Source of the DNA: Pseudomonadota bacterium
GTDB lineage: Bacteria; Pseudomonadota; Gammaproteobacteria; GCA-001735895
Direction: 5' to 3'
Assembly (NCBI GenBank): GCA_022563685.1
Contig: JADFMY010000020.1
Location: 1 to 34,591 of the forward strand
Length of the DNA: 34,591 nt
In this document: one piece after another, positions 1-5,960 of the stretch
Layout of the letters: each line of letters starts with the position of its first letter
Numbering within the stretch: the first letter of the stretch is position 1
Notes under the pieces: generated by a model
The model's input: only the letters and a program-made list of their open reading frames with translations
Told to the model about the DNA's origin: nothing
Databases searched by the model: none
Program-made: the position numbers and the translations under genes

Positions 1-2
1 GC

Positions 3-191
3 TTGCTGGCTTCACCGATCAAGCCCAGTCAGCTACTGGTAGAATTTCACCACCGTTTCCCAGGCATCAGTCTCGACTCGACAGCCGACATGGTCAAACG
101 CCTGCGACAGACGGGCTACAAAATCTTCGCTGTCTCGGAAACCGGTCGGGAAGTCTCGTTCCTTCGGGTTGGTTATTTTTTTGATCTTTAG
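3..191 (+). CDS. FkbM-family methyltransferase, C-terminal end (cut by window edge)
   Basis: Only the last 62 residues are present; the reading frame is open to the left edge, so the start lies outside the window. The visible part has the layout of the C-terminus of FkbM-type SAM-dependent methyltransferases: a VEFHHRFPGI strand-loop, then a helix, then GYKIFAVSETGRE and a final SFLRV strand. These enzymes methylate sugar or small-molecule hydroxyls, often in surface polysaccharide or secondary metabolite loci. The catalytic SAM-binding part is not visible, so substrate and completeness cannot be judged. A second methyltransferase follows on the opposite strand, which hints at a surface-glycan or modification locus to the left. 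Confidence 0.6.
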   Translation: MLASPIKPSQLLVEFHHRFPGISLDSTADMVKRLRQTGYKIFAVSETGREVSFLRVGYFFDL

Positions 192-271
192 CGTGTTTGA
201 TAAAGATTCAATATATCAGAGCACTACTTCTGGAAGTACCGTTGAGTAGCCAGCTCATTCATTGCTGATCA

Positions 272-880
272 TCAAATTCCCATACAATTTTCATTTTTAT
301 AGAATATCGTTGTTCGATAACCACTCGTTCTACCCGGTTTTAACCCTTCAAAATCCAGTTTTTTGAAACCTTGTTTTTGTAATTGGTCAATAACTGAATG
401 CCAACCTTCCCCTTTGGAGTCATCCAGAATCATCACACCTTTTTCAGTTAAACAACCCTGAGCATTTATCAGGCAATTAACTCTATCTTCGCCATCAACA
501 ACTACGACATCAAACTTTCTCTCCTGCTGTTGAATTATTTTGGAATATGTTTCACTATCAAAAGGATCACAAAGAATAAGTTTTACGTTTTCCGGCATAC
601 TTTCAACGACATACTCATACCATTCGCGGTTGCACTCGACCGATACTACGCTGCTTACAAGATTTGAAAAAAACAATGTTGAATTACCACTACCATATTC
701 AAATAAAGACAGATCTTTACTTAATCTCTGCTCCAGAAAAGAGATAATACTGTAATTCATCCAGGGTAAAGGCGAGCCGTCCCGCCTTATTGGCTTGTAA
801 TTTATCGCAGATTCCAGGTATCCCGATTCTTTTAAATAAGATCTTTTCGCGTAAAGCAAACTCATTCCCTTAAAAAACAC
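272..880 (-). CDS. Class I SAM-dependent methyltransferase-like protein
   Basis: A 202-residue protein with a Rossmann-type methyltransferase core. Motif I is LFEYGSGNSTLFFS (about residues 59-72), followed by the acidic strand VVSVEC, the FDVVVVDGED strand (motif II region) and GVMILDDS. The family is usually 200-230 residues, so it looks near full length. The start is uncertain: the open frame begins at a GTG (880), but an ATG six codons inside (865) is equally possible, and neither has a clear ribosome binding site. The start lies only about 25 bp from the end of the ISL3 element, so the native promoter, and possibly a few N-terminal residues, may have been lost. The substrate is unknown. 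It is convergent with the FkbM gene. Confidence 0.65.
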   Translation of the reverse strand: MFFKGMSLLYAKRSYLKESGYLESAINYKPIRRDGSPLPWMNYSIISFLEQRLSKDLSLFEYGSGNSTLFFSNLVSSVVSVECNREWYEYVVESMPENVKLILCDPFDSETYSKIIQQQERKFDVVVVDGEDRVNCLINAQGCLTEKGVMILDDSKGEGWHSVIDQLQKQGFKKLDFEGLKPGRTSGYRTTIFYKNENCMGI

Positions 881-903
881 GACTAATCTAGGAAAGTATT
901 TTC

Positions 904-928
904 GCCTCCTCAGAAAAATTCGTGGGTA
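904..928 (+). repeat. ISL3 left terminal inverted repeat
   Basis: Read left to right it begins gcctcctcagaaaaattc and pairs with the right end with four mismatches in 25. It contains the transposase stop codon. Confidence 0.8.
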
Positions 929-2163
929 GTTATCGGTACCGGTAACGCCCCAAGTGCGTGATATAAAGCGATTTCAGCCGCTTTATAGGTTCGAAAACCG
1001 TACGCTTTTCTGGTAGTCAGTTTTGCTTTGGTATTAAAACCCTCCACAATGCCACTGGAAAACTGCTTTTTAGCCCGAAACCAGTTCAGTAGTAAGGGGT
1101 GATGGCGTCTGAGCATCCTGGCTACTTTCTTCATCGGTTCAATTTTCGATCGCATCGTTTTCGTACACCACTTATCTAGAAATTCTCCCGCCCAGTAGGG
1201 TGAGATGTACTGCCAGAATAACTGGAACTCTTCCTTCAGAAGATAACTCCTGATTGATTTCAAATTGTACTGTAATAACTCGGCCAATTTGGTCTCCTGA
1301 TGTTCTGTCAGGTTTTCGGGCCGCTTCAATAATAACCAGCGCGATTTGGTTAGTATCGGCTCATAGCCCTTTTCTTTCAGCTCCTTGACCTCCTGGGCAC
1401 GAACCTCGTCGATCGCCTTGCTCAGGTGCGTCATGATATGAAACCGATCCAGTATATGAATCGCTTGCCATGCCTTCTTTTTGATCACTTTCAAGTAGGG
1501 CTTCCACATGTCGCTACAGATATAACGCAGCTCCTTTGTCCGCTCCTGACCAAACCAGCGGAAAAAACCCAACAGGGTCTTAACCTTTCGTTTCTTGCCG
1601 ATCCACAGTAATCTTTTGCAGTTCGCATCGATCTGGTAAACCAGGGTCAGGTACTGATGGCCGCGCTGCCACTGGATTTCATCGATTCCCACGGCTTCGA
1701 TTCCCGACAAATCCTGATGCGTCCGCCCCCAGCTCACAGCACGCTCAACCGAACAGAAAACATGATCCCAGGTGGTGCGAAATGCATCAGCTACCTCCTT
1801 CCAACTCAGCCGCTTCGCCCAGCCGGATAAATACCAGGCATAGACCTCTGTCAACCTGTGTTTGCCTGATACCCAAGGCATCCGTTCTACCCGAATACCA
1901 CAGCTGGGACAATCAACTCGGCGCGGCGCATAGCGAAAAAATACCTTATGCCCCCACATCGGGATGAACTCAAACAAACGCTCTGGTGAGCGATCGTAAC
2001 CTGGTCTTTTATGGCCGCAACCACTGCATATTGGGCGGCTGTTTGACCGCGGCTGTATCTCAATTTCCAGGGTCGGTACCATCGTACCTTCCACCAGTTG
2101 TACTGCTCCGTACACAAATGATTTGAATTTCTGTACCCGATTTAGGATAGTCTTGATCTGCAT
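910..2163 (-). CDS. tnp: ISL3 family transposase
   Basis: DDE-type transposase of about 417 residues. An N-terminal zinc-finger region with two CxxC pairs (CSGCG and CPSCG) is followed by an HTH region and the catalytic domain. The probable acidic triad is D in GIDEIQW, D in CSDMWKPY and E in GIVEGFNTKAK, the last being a conserved ISL3 signature. Length matches the family (about 400-440). An upstream GTG at 2232 would add 23 residues with no family likeness, so the ATG at 2163 is preferred. The gene has no frameshift, so the element may still be active. Its C-terminal codons are part of the left terminal repeat. Confidence 0.88.
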   Translation of the reverse strand: MQIKTILNRVQKFKSFVYGAVQLVEGTMVPTLEIEIQPRSNSRPICSGCGHKRPGYDRSPERLFEFIPMWGHKVFFRYAPRRVDCPSCGIRVERMPWVSGKHRLTEVYAWYLSGWAKRLSWKEVADAFRTTWDHVFCSVERAVSWGRTHQDLSGIEAVGIDEIQWQRGHQYLTLVYQIDANCKRLLWIGKKRKVKTLLGFFRWFGQERTKELRYICSDMWKPYLKVIKKKAWQAIHILDRFHIMTHLSKAIDEVRAQEVKELKEKGYEPILTKSRWLLLKRPENLTEHQETKLAELLQYNLKSIRSYLLKEEFQLFWQYISPYWAGEFLDKWCTKTMRSKIEPMKKVARMLRRHHPLLLNWFRAKKQFSSGIVEGFNTKAKLTTRKAYGFRTYKAAEIALYHALGALPVPITTHEFF

Positions 2164-2283
2164 CCTGTTCTTTTTCTCTGTCAGATAGTTAGTTCGCACT
2201 TTCCATCTTCTCAGAGTAGGGGCAGGATGCACTACCCCTTATTCCTCAAAACTATCTATCTCACTACAAATTCGATATATTTT

Positions 2284-2308
2284 TACCCACTAATTTTTCC
2301 GAAGAGCC
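2284..2308 (-). repeat. ISL3 right terminal inverted repeat
   Basis: Read on the minus strand it begins ggctcttcggaaaaatta. The junction with the interrupted aminopeptidase gene is at 2308/2309, and the repeat supplies the last codons and the stop (at 2290) of the truncated frame. Confidence 0.8.
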
Positions 2309-2634
2309 ATAATTCCCTGGTAACTTAATGAGAATAAACATGTCGCTTTGGGAAAACTCAATTGATAAATTTCGGTGGGAACATTGCCATCAAGATCTTT
2401 TATCTTTTTAATTTGGACGCCAGGAGTTTGTGATTGAGGGTTAAGCCCCTTATGAAGTCTAAAGTTTAGCGATCCCTTCTGACAGAGCTCTGCGGTTAAT
2501 GAGATTTCATCCACAACTTCAAGAAAAGAACGGCTGGGCTCAATTTTTACCTCTAACTGATGATAGATTTGTGATGCTAAAAGTTGGTTAGGAAATAGAG
2601 TTAGAAAGATGAAAAAAAGCCTATAGTTAGACAC
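2309..2634 (-). pseudogene. M1-family aminopeptidase-like gene, 5' fragment truncated by the IS
   Basis: The fragment encodes about 110 residues. It has a signal peptide (two positive or polar residues, then RLFFIFLTLFPNQLLA) and then the start of an M1 aminopeptidase N-terminal beta domain: HQLEVKIEPSRSFLEVVDEI, a FRLHKGLNP strand and LSYQG, as in secreted M1 peptidases. The frame runs into the ISL3 repeat and stops after five foreign residues. The zinc-binding HExxH part is absent on the other side of the IS. The start is best placed at the GTG at 2634, which has gggag five bases upstream; an upstream TTG is less likely. Family assignment rests on a short segment and is moderate. Confidence 0.55.
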
Positions 2635-2785
2635 AGGAACTCCCAAAAAAAGTTAACACTAACTTATTTATTTTTAAAATATTCGTCAAACGTTTCTTAG
2701 ATTATTCTTTCTAGTTTATCTTCATTATGGCCATGTATAGTTTTATTGCACTTATGTTCCACCAGTATTTTAGGCTGATTTAGTA

Positions 2786-2881
2786 ATGGATGAGGCTGGT
2801 GTTGATTTTCGTGTAACCAAAGATTTTAACATTGTGCTTTGTGTCGAGGCACTGGATACGAGCTTTGCTGATGCGTTCTGA
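2786..2881 (+). pseudogene. Remnant of a nucleotidyltransferase-type gene
   Basis: A 31-codon frame reads GVDFRVTKDFNIVLCVEALD followed by TSFADAF and a stop. The segment [AT]RxTKDxDIVL...EALDxxFAxAF is the signature I associate with AbiEii-like nucleotidyltransferases that are usually paired with a HTH partner. In this remnant the central Asp of the expected DxDIV is Asn (DFNIV). Only the first part of the domain remains. It is fused end to end with a remnant of the HTH partner family, which confirms decay by deletion. The assignment comes from motif memory, not a search. Confidence 0.5.
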
Positions 2882-3032
2882 ACCTTTATTTAAATCGGCA
2901 CCCTATGCTGTACGGCAGGATGCAGAGTTGTATGCATTGTTGGCTTTGGTCGACGCAATAAGGATTGGCCAGCCCCGCGAGCACAATTTAGCGATTAAAC
3001 TTCTGGGTAAGCATCTGGGGAATGTGCAGTGA
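2877..3032 (+). pseudogene. Remnant of a HTH (MarR-like) partner protein, C-terminal third
   Basis: From the Ser codon at 2877 the frame encodes EPLFKSAPYAVRQDAELYAL, then LALVDAIRIGQPRE and a short tail. It aligns at roughly 60% identity with residues 124-170 of the HTH-MNT protein at 14661 (PLYKSAP, LYELLALVDAIR, RE). The N-terminal HTH part is missing. The open frame can be extended upstream only by reading the nucleotidyltransferase remnant in the wrong frame. It ends 22 bp before the metallophosphoesterase start. Confidence 0.7.
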
Positions 3033-3054
3033 GGAATGCCGAACCTCGCCTACC

Positions 3055-3852
3055 ATGAAAATCCAGTTGCTGAGCGACCTGCACAACGAATTCCTGCGAA
3101 ACGGCAAAACCAGTCCAAACCACTTATGGTCGGGTTCAATACCAGAAACAGATGCGGACATTATCATTCTGGCAGGTGATATCGATACCGGTATAAGCGG
3201 TGCCGAGTGGGCGATTTCAGAATCGGAGCGCCTTGAAAAAAATATTATTTATGTGTTAGGTAACCATGAGTTCTATGGTCACGAATACCATAGCATGAAG
3301 GAAAAAATTTCAAAACAATGTAAAGGTACAGGCGTGCATTGTCTGGATCCTGATGTGTATGTTGAAGATGATGTGCGATTTATCGGTGCCACCTTATGGA
3401 CCGATTATACGGCCGATATCAGCGTGCCCCAGGATCTGGCTATGTTCTATGTAGATAAAGCACTGATGGATCACAGGGTGATTAAATACAGGTCGGGCGA
3501 TTCGTATCGAAGATTTAAACCGCATGATGCGCTTGCGATCCATTTAAAAGAATTAAACTGGTTAAAGCAGAAATTAGACAATCATCATCAAGGCAAAATA
3601 GTGGTTGTGACCCATCACGGCCCCCATCCCGTATGCCAGCATCCGGACTATTTAGTTAATGAAATGAGTGCTGCTTTTCATTCAGACCTGGGTCATTTGA
3701 TCGCAAAAAATGATATTGATGTATGGGTGTATGGCCATACCCATGCCAATCTGGATAAAGTAATTTTTGATACTCGTATTCTCTCTAATCAGGCGGGTTA
3801 TCCGGGGGAAAATGTGCGGGGCTTTGATGCTGGTTTTACGATTGAATTATAA
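3055..3852 (+). CDS. Calcineurin-like metallophosphoesterase, copy A
   Basis: A 265-residue protein with the complete metallophosphoesterase ligand set in order: SDLHNEF (D8, H10), AGDID (D42), LGNHE (N70, H71), VVTHHGPHP, and YGHTHAN near the C-terminus. Two metal ions would therefore be bound and a phosphoester hydrolysed; the substrate is unknown. No signal peptide is visible, so it is probably cytoplasmic. The start at 3055 is chosen because it aligns exactly with the start of copy B at 13636. An in-frame ATG at 3022 with tgggga upstream would add 11 residues. The two copies are about 80% identical over full length. It follows the HTH/nucleotidyltransferase remnants, and copy B likewise sits beside a member of that HTH family. 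Confidence 0.85.
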   Translation: MKIQLLSDLHNEFLRNGKTSPNHLWSGSIPETDADIIILAGDIDTGISGAEWAISESERLEKNIIYVLGNHEFYGHEYHSMKEKISKQCKGTGVHCLDPDVYVEDDVRFIGATLWTDYTADISVPQDLAMFYVDKALMDHRVIKYRSGDSYRRFKPHDALAIHLKELNWLKQKLDNHHQGKIVVVTHHGPHPVCQHPDYLVNEMSAAFHSDLGHLIAKNDIDVWVYGHTHANLDKVIFDTRILSNQAGYPGENVRGFDAGFTIEL

Positions 3853-3975
3853 TCCTGGCCCGCGGGTAATCAACGGTGTATTTAACCCATGGCAGTTAGT
3901 CTATGAGTCGTTAGAATCTATTGCTTGTTGACAGGAAGTTCGATCTCACGGCGAAGTTATCGGCCTGCTAAAAAA

Positions 3976-4626
3976 ATGAAAAAAATATTTTCGGTAAAAC
4001 AAATACCACGACTCAAGTGGAGCTCACCAACCCCGTTTAATTTACGACCCAGGGTGATTACCCTGTGCTATTTAAATTTCGGCCTGGTGCTCTTTGGCCT
4101 CGGTGAATCACTGTTAATCGCCAGTGGTGCGGGGGTCAGCCCGTGGACTGTTCTGGCTCAGGGGATCTCGTTCAAAACCGGCTGGAGCATCGGCTTTACC
4201 ACTATGGTGGTGAGCTTTTTTATCTTGTTACTCTGGATACCACTAGCGCAAAAACCGGGTATCGGAACCATTCTTAACGCGTTGATTATCGCCTTTATGA
4301 TAGATTTTTCATTGGTCTGGTTGCCTTATCCGCAGTTGCCGGTGTGGCAACTCATTCAATCTGTATTCGGCGTTTTCATAGTCGGTATCGCCTCGGGCAT
4401 CTACCTGACAGCTAATTTGGGTGCGGGTCCGAGAGACGGATTAATGACGGGGTTACAGGCAGTCACTGGACTGCCCATCGCGTCGATCCGTGTCGCCATA
4501 GAAGTGACGGTCGTTGCTGCTGGCTGGTATCTGGGTGGCGTGGTTGGTGCCGGCACATTATTGTTTGCCTTTGGGATCGGGCCTTGCGTTGCGATAGGGA
4601 TATTGTTCGTGCGGAGGTTTTTTTAG
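3976..4626 (+). CDS. YczE/YyaS/YitT-type integral membrane protein
   Basis: About 216 residues with five or six hydrophobic segments. It resembles the YczE family of small membrane proteins: an early LFGLGESLLIASGAGVSPW segment, a GIGTILNALIIAF loop-helix, and LGAGPRDGLMTGL near residue 150. Function in the family is poorly defined. The start at 3976 is chosen because the decayed paralogue at 9453 begins at the same place (MKKIFSVKQIP against MENFFSVKQVP). Upstream in-frame codons from 3925 look non-native. The gene stands alone, with copy A of the metallophosphoesterase upstream on the same strand. Confidence 0.75.
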   Translation: MKKIFSVKQIPRLKWSSPTPFNLRPRVITLCYLNFGLVLFGLGESLLIASGAGVSPWTVLAQGISFKTGWSIGFTTMVVSFFILLLWIPLAQKPGIGTILNALIIAFMIDFSLVWLPYPQLPVWQLIQSVFGVFIVGIASGIYLTANLGAGPRDGLMTGLQAVTGLPIASIRVAIEVTVVAAGWYLGGVVGAGTLLFAFGIGPCVAIGILFVRRFF

Positions 4627-4954
4627 GGTCGGTGTTTCGGAATTATGGGGACTGGTCTTACATTACACATTTGACAGCCAATAACCTGCTCGACTGGTAT
4701 TTTTAAGTCGATCAAAATCGCAAAAGGCGCATGTGATCGTAGGACCTTTAAGGATTGGATTCGCTAGCGTGCAAATTATAGGGTCACAAATTATCGGGTC
4801 TACCTTTTACCTTCTCCCTGGCAGCAAAACGCTCGACCTGGCCCCAAAGGTTTGTATGTTGATTGGTGGCAGACATACGGTTGGATTGGGATTTCCAAAG
4901 GTACTCGGCTAAACTATTTGTGCTTGCACATGCTATTTTTAAACTGGACAATCC
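4627..4954. other. Intergenic stretch with a possible minus-strand gene remnant
   Basis: 328 bp between YczE and DUF2956. On the minus strand, 4784 to about 4915 encodes a plausible protein C-terminus (LAEYLWKSQSNRMSATNQHT, then NLWGQVERF and a charged tail). It has no start of its own except through the reverse of the DUF2956 gene. I do not recognise the family, and it may be a chance frame. A dispersed motif lies just after the YczE gene. No clear promoter or terminator was found. Confidence 0.3.
4645..4663 (+). repeat. Dispersed ATGGGGAC-type motif, copy 1
   Basis: The segment atggggactggtcttacat also occurs after the YczE fragment near 9581 with two changes. It resembles the GGGGTCAGA-type dispersed repeats seen elsewhere in the window. 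Confidence 0.45.
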
Positions 4955-5302
4955 ATGGCTAAATCTTCCCAAAAAAAACGAGTGTCGGATCAAACGAAAG
5001 AAGATGCGATGAAAATCGCACTCGGTACTCAAAAGCCTGGTCAGACTAAGGAGCAAACCAGGTTAATCGCCCAGGGTATTCAAAAGGGCATTGAGCAATA
5101 CAAGAAGAAACAAAGCGAAAAGAAACGTGAGTTAGATAAGAAGTTAAAGAAAGCCTCGGCGAGAATTGCTGCGCCTGAGCCTTTGGTTGATACCGTGGCT
5201 GTTACTGATGATGTTAAACCTGGTAAACTGCCCTGGGTTTTGTTGCTGTTGACCTGGATTGGTTTTGCGGTTTATTTTTTTAAATCAATGATGGCGGTCT
5301 GA
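4955..5302 (+). CDS. DUF2956 family protein
   Basis: A 115-residue protein. The N-terminal two thirds is Lys/Gln/Glu-rich and probably helical, with the DUF2956 hallmark MKIALGTQKPGQTKEQT and LIAQGIQKGIEQYKKKQ. The C-terminus has a single transmembrane segment (LPWVLLLLTWIGFAVYFF, about residues 90-108). The family is small, gammaproteobacterial and of unknown function; topology suggests a cytoplasmic charged domain anchored by its C-terminal helix. The ATG is preceded by a weak purine stretch (actggacaatcc). It looks intact and is probably a core gene inside otherwise accessory DNA. Confidence 0.85.
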   Translation: MAKSSQKKRVSDQTKEDAMKIALGTQKPGQTKEQTRLIAQGIQKGIEQYKKKQSEKKRELDKKLKKASARIAAPEPLVDTVAVTDDVKPGKLPWVLLLLTWIGFAVYFFKSMMAV

Positions 5303-5316
5303 ATCGATTCCACCCT

Positions 5317-5469
5317 GTGAAAAAGCAACCTGTGATACCTCTTCTTAAACATTCATTTCTTGCAGCTGGTTTAACCCTGACAGCATTGCTGTCCTCAACG
5401 GTATGGGCAGGCATACCCGGTGAGGTCGAGAGCGACCTAATTGCGCGATGCAACGCTGCACGGGATTAA
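5317..5469 (+). CDS. Very small exported peptide or truncated exported protein
   Basis: A 50-codon frame from a GTG 14 bp after the DUF2956 stop. It begins with a convincing signal peptide: basic MKKQPV, a hydrophobic core FLAAGLTLTALLSS and a TVWA cleavage site. Only about 19 mature residues follow (GIPGEVESDLIARCNAARD), then a TAA stop. Either it is a tiny exported peptide or, more likely, the 5' end of a larger exported protein whose remainder has been lost. There is no clear ribosome binding site (caccct). Confidence 0.4.
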   Translation: MKKQPVIPLLKHSFLAAGLTLTALLSSTVWAGIPGEVESDLIARCNAARD

Positions 5470-5507
5470 CCGCAAGACCAATCCTTTTCCACTGCTGTCA
5501 CAATGCG

Positions 5508-5756
5508 CTAATTTGACGGTAAGATCAATTCAACTTCCGCGAATTGCGCGGTCTGATCTTTGATCCGTCCCTGCTCGACAAACACGGCCAGCTCAGGATA
5601 AGAGAGCCCGACGAGATTGGGGTCGCCCTTGAACAAGATTAACGAAATCAACTGCGCATAGCCAGGATGGCTGACCACGATATGGATATGACGCGCGCCC
5701 CATACGCCGGGCGCGCCCGGAATGTACCCGAGTATGTTTTCATAAGTATTAATCAT
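5508..5756 (-). pseudogene. Intradiol ring-cleavage dioxygenase-like fragment (C-terminal half)
   Basis: 82 codons containing GVWGARHIHIVVSHPGY and LFKGDPNL. This matches the iron-ligand region R-x-HIH-x-x-V-x-x-x-GY and the following LxFxGDP of catechol or protocatechuate intradiol dioxygenases. Only the C-terminal part of the fold is present (families are about 180-300 residues), and the upstream Tyr ligands are missing. The first codons (MINTYEN) lie inside the repeat array, so the 5' part appears to have been replaced by the array. It is probably non-functional. Confidence 0.45.
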
Positions 5757-5942
5757 TTTTCACAATACCTTCCAGGAATTGATGGTTTCTCATAAGTTTT
5801 AATCATTTTTCACAGCTCTTAGGAGAAAATAATCGTTTCTCATAAGTTCTAATCGTTTTTCACAGTTCTTAGGAAAAAATAATCGTTTGTCATAAGTTCT
5901 AATCATTTTTCATAATAACAGCGATATTTAATCATTTTTCAT
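5737..5942. repeat. Direct repeat array, exact 50-bp period, upstream of fic
   Basis: The unit cataagttctaatcattttt starts at 5741, 5791, 5841 and 5891, exactly 50 bp apart, with 1-3 changes between copies. A partial fifth copy lies at 5925-5942. Within each unit the sub-motif AATCRTTTYTCAYA occurs twice, giving about eight boxes at alternating spacings of about 20 and 30 bp, that is whole numbers of helical turns. The array ends 18 bp before the fic start codon. This arrangement suits cooperative protein binding (an operator array) or a repetitive leader RNA. It is not a CRISPR: the intervening sequences also repeat. Confidence 0.8.
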
Positions 5943-5960
5943 GGATATTGAATCGATACC

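Larger units (their letters stand above)
904..2308 (-). mobile_element. ISL3-family insertion sequence, about 1405 bp
   Basis: A single ISL3-type transposase gene is bracketed by imperfect 25-bp terminal inverted repeats (21 of 25 positions match). The right-hand repeat, read inward, starts GGCTCTTCGG, a typical ISL3-family terminus. The left repeat overlaps the transposase stop codon. ISL3 elements normally make 8-bp target duplications, but the 8 bp outside the two ends (gtattttc on the left, ataattcc on the right) do not match. The element also ends an aminopeptidase gene on its right whose remainder is not found on its left. This suggests a deletion or recombination next to the element after insertion. 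Confidence 0.85.

Noticed and set aside
2832-2876. Start of the HTH remnant frame at 2832
   Set aside because: These codons are the nucleotidyltransferase remnant read in a different frame; likeness to the HTH family begins only at 2877.
904-3032. Composite transposon spanning the IS and the remnants
   Set aside because: Only one IS copy is present and no second terminal repeat pair was found.
5737-5942. Repeat array considered as a CRISPR array
   Set aside because: The stretches between repeats are themselves repeated with the same 50-bp period, so there are no unique spacers, and no cas genes are nearby.
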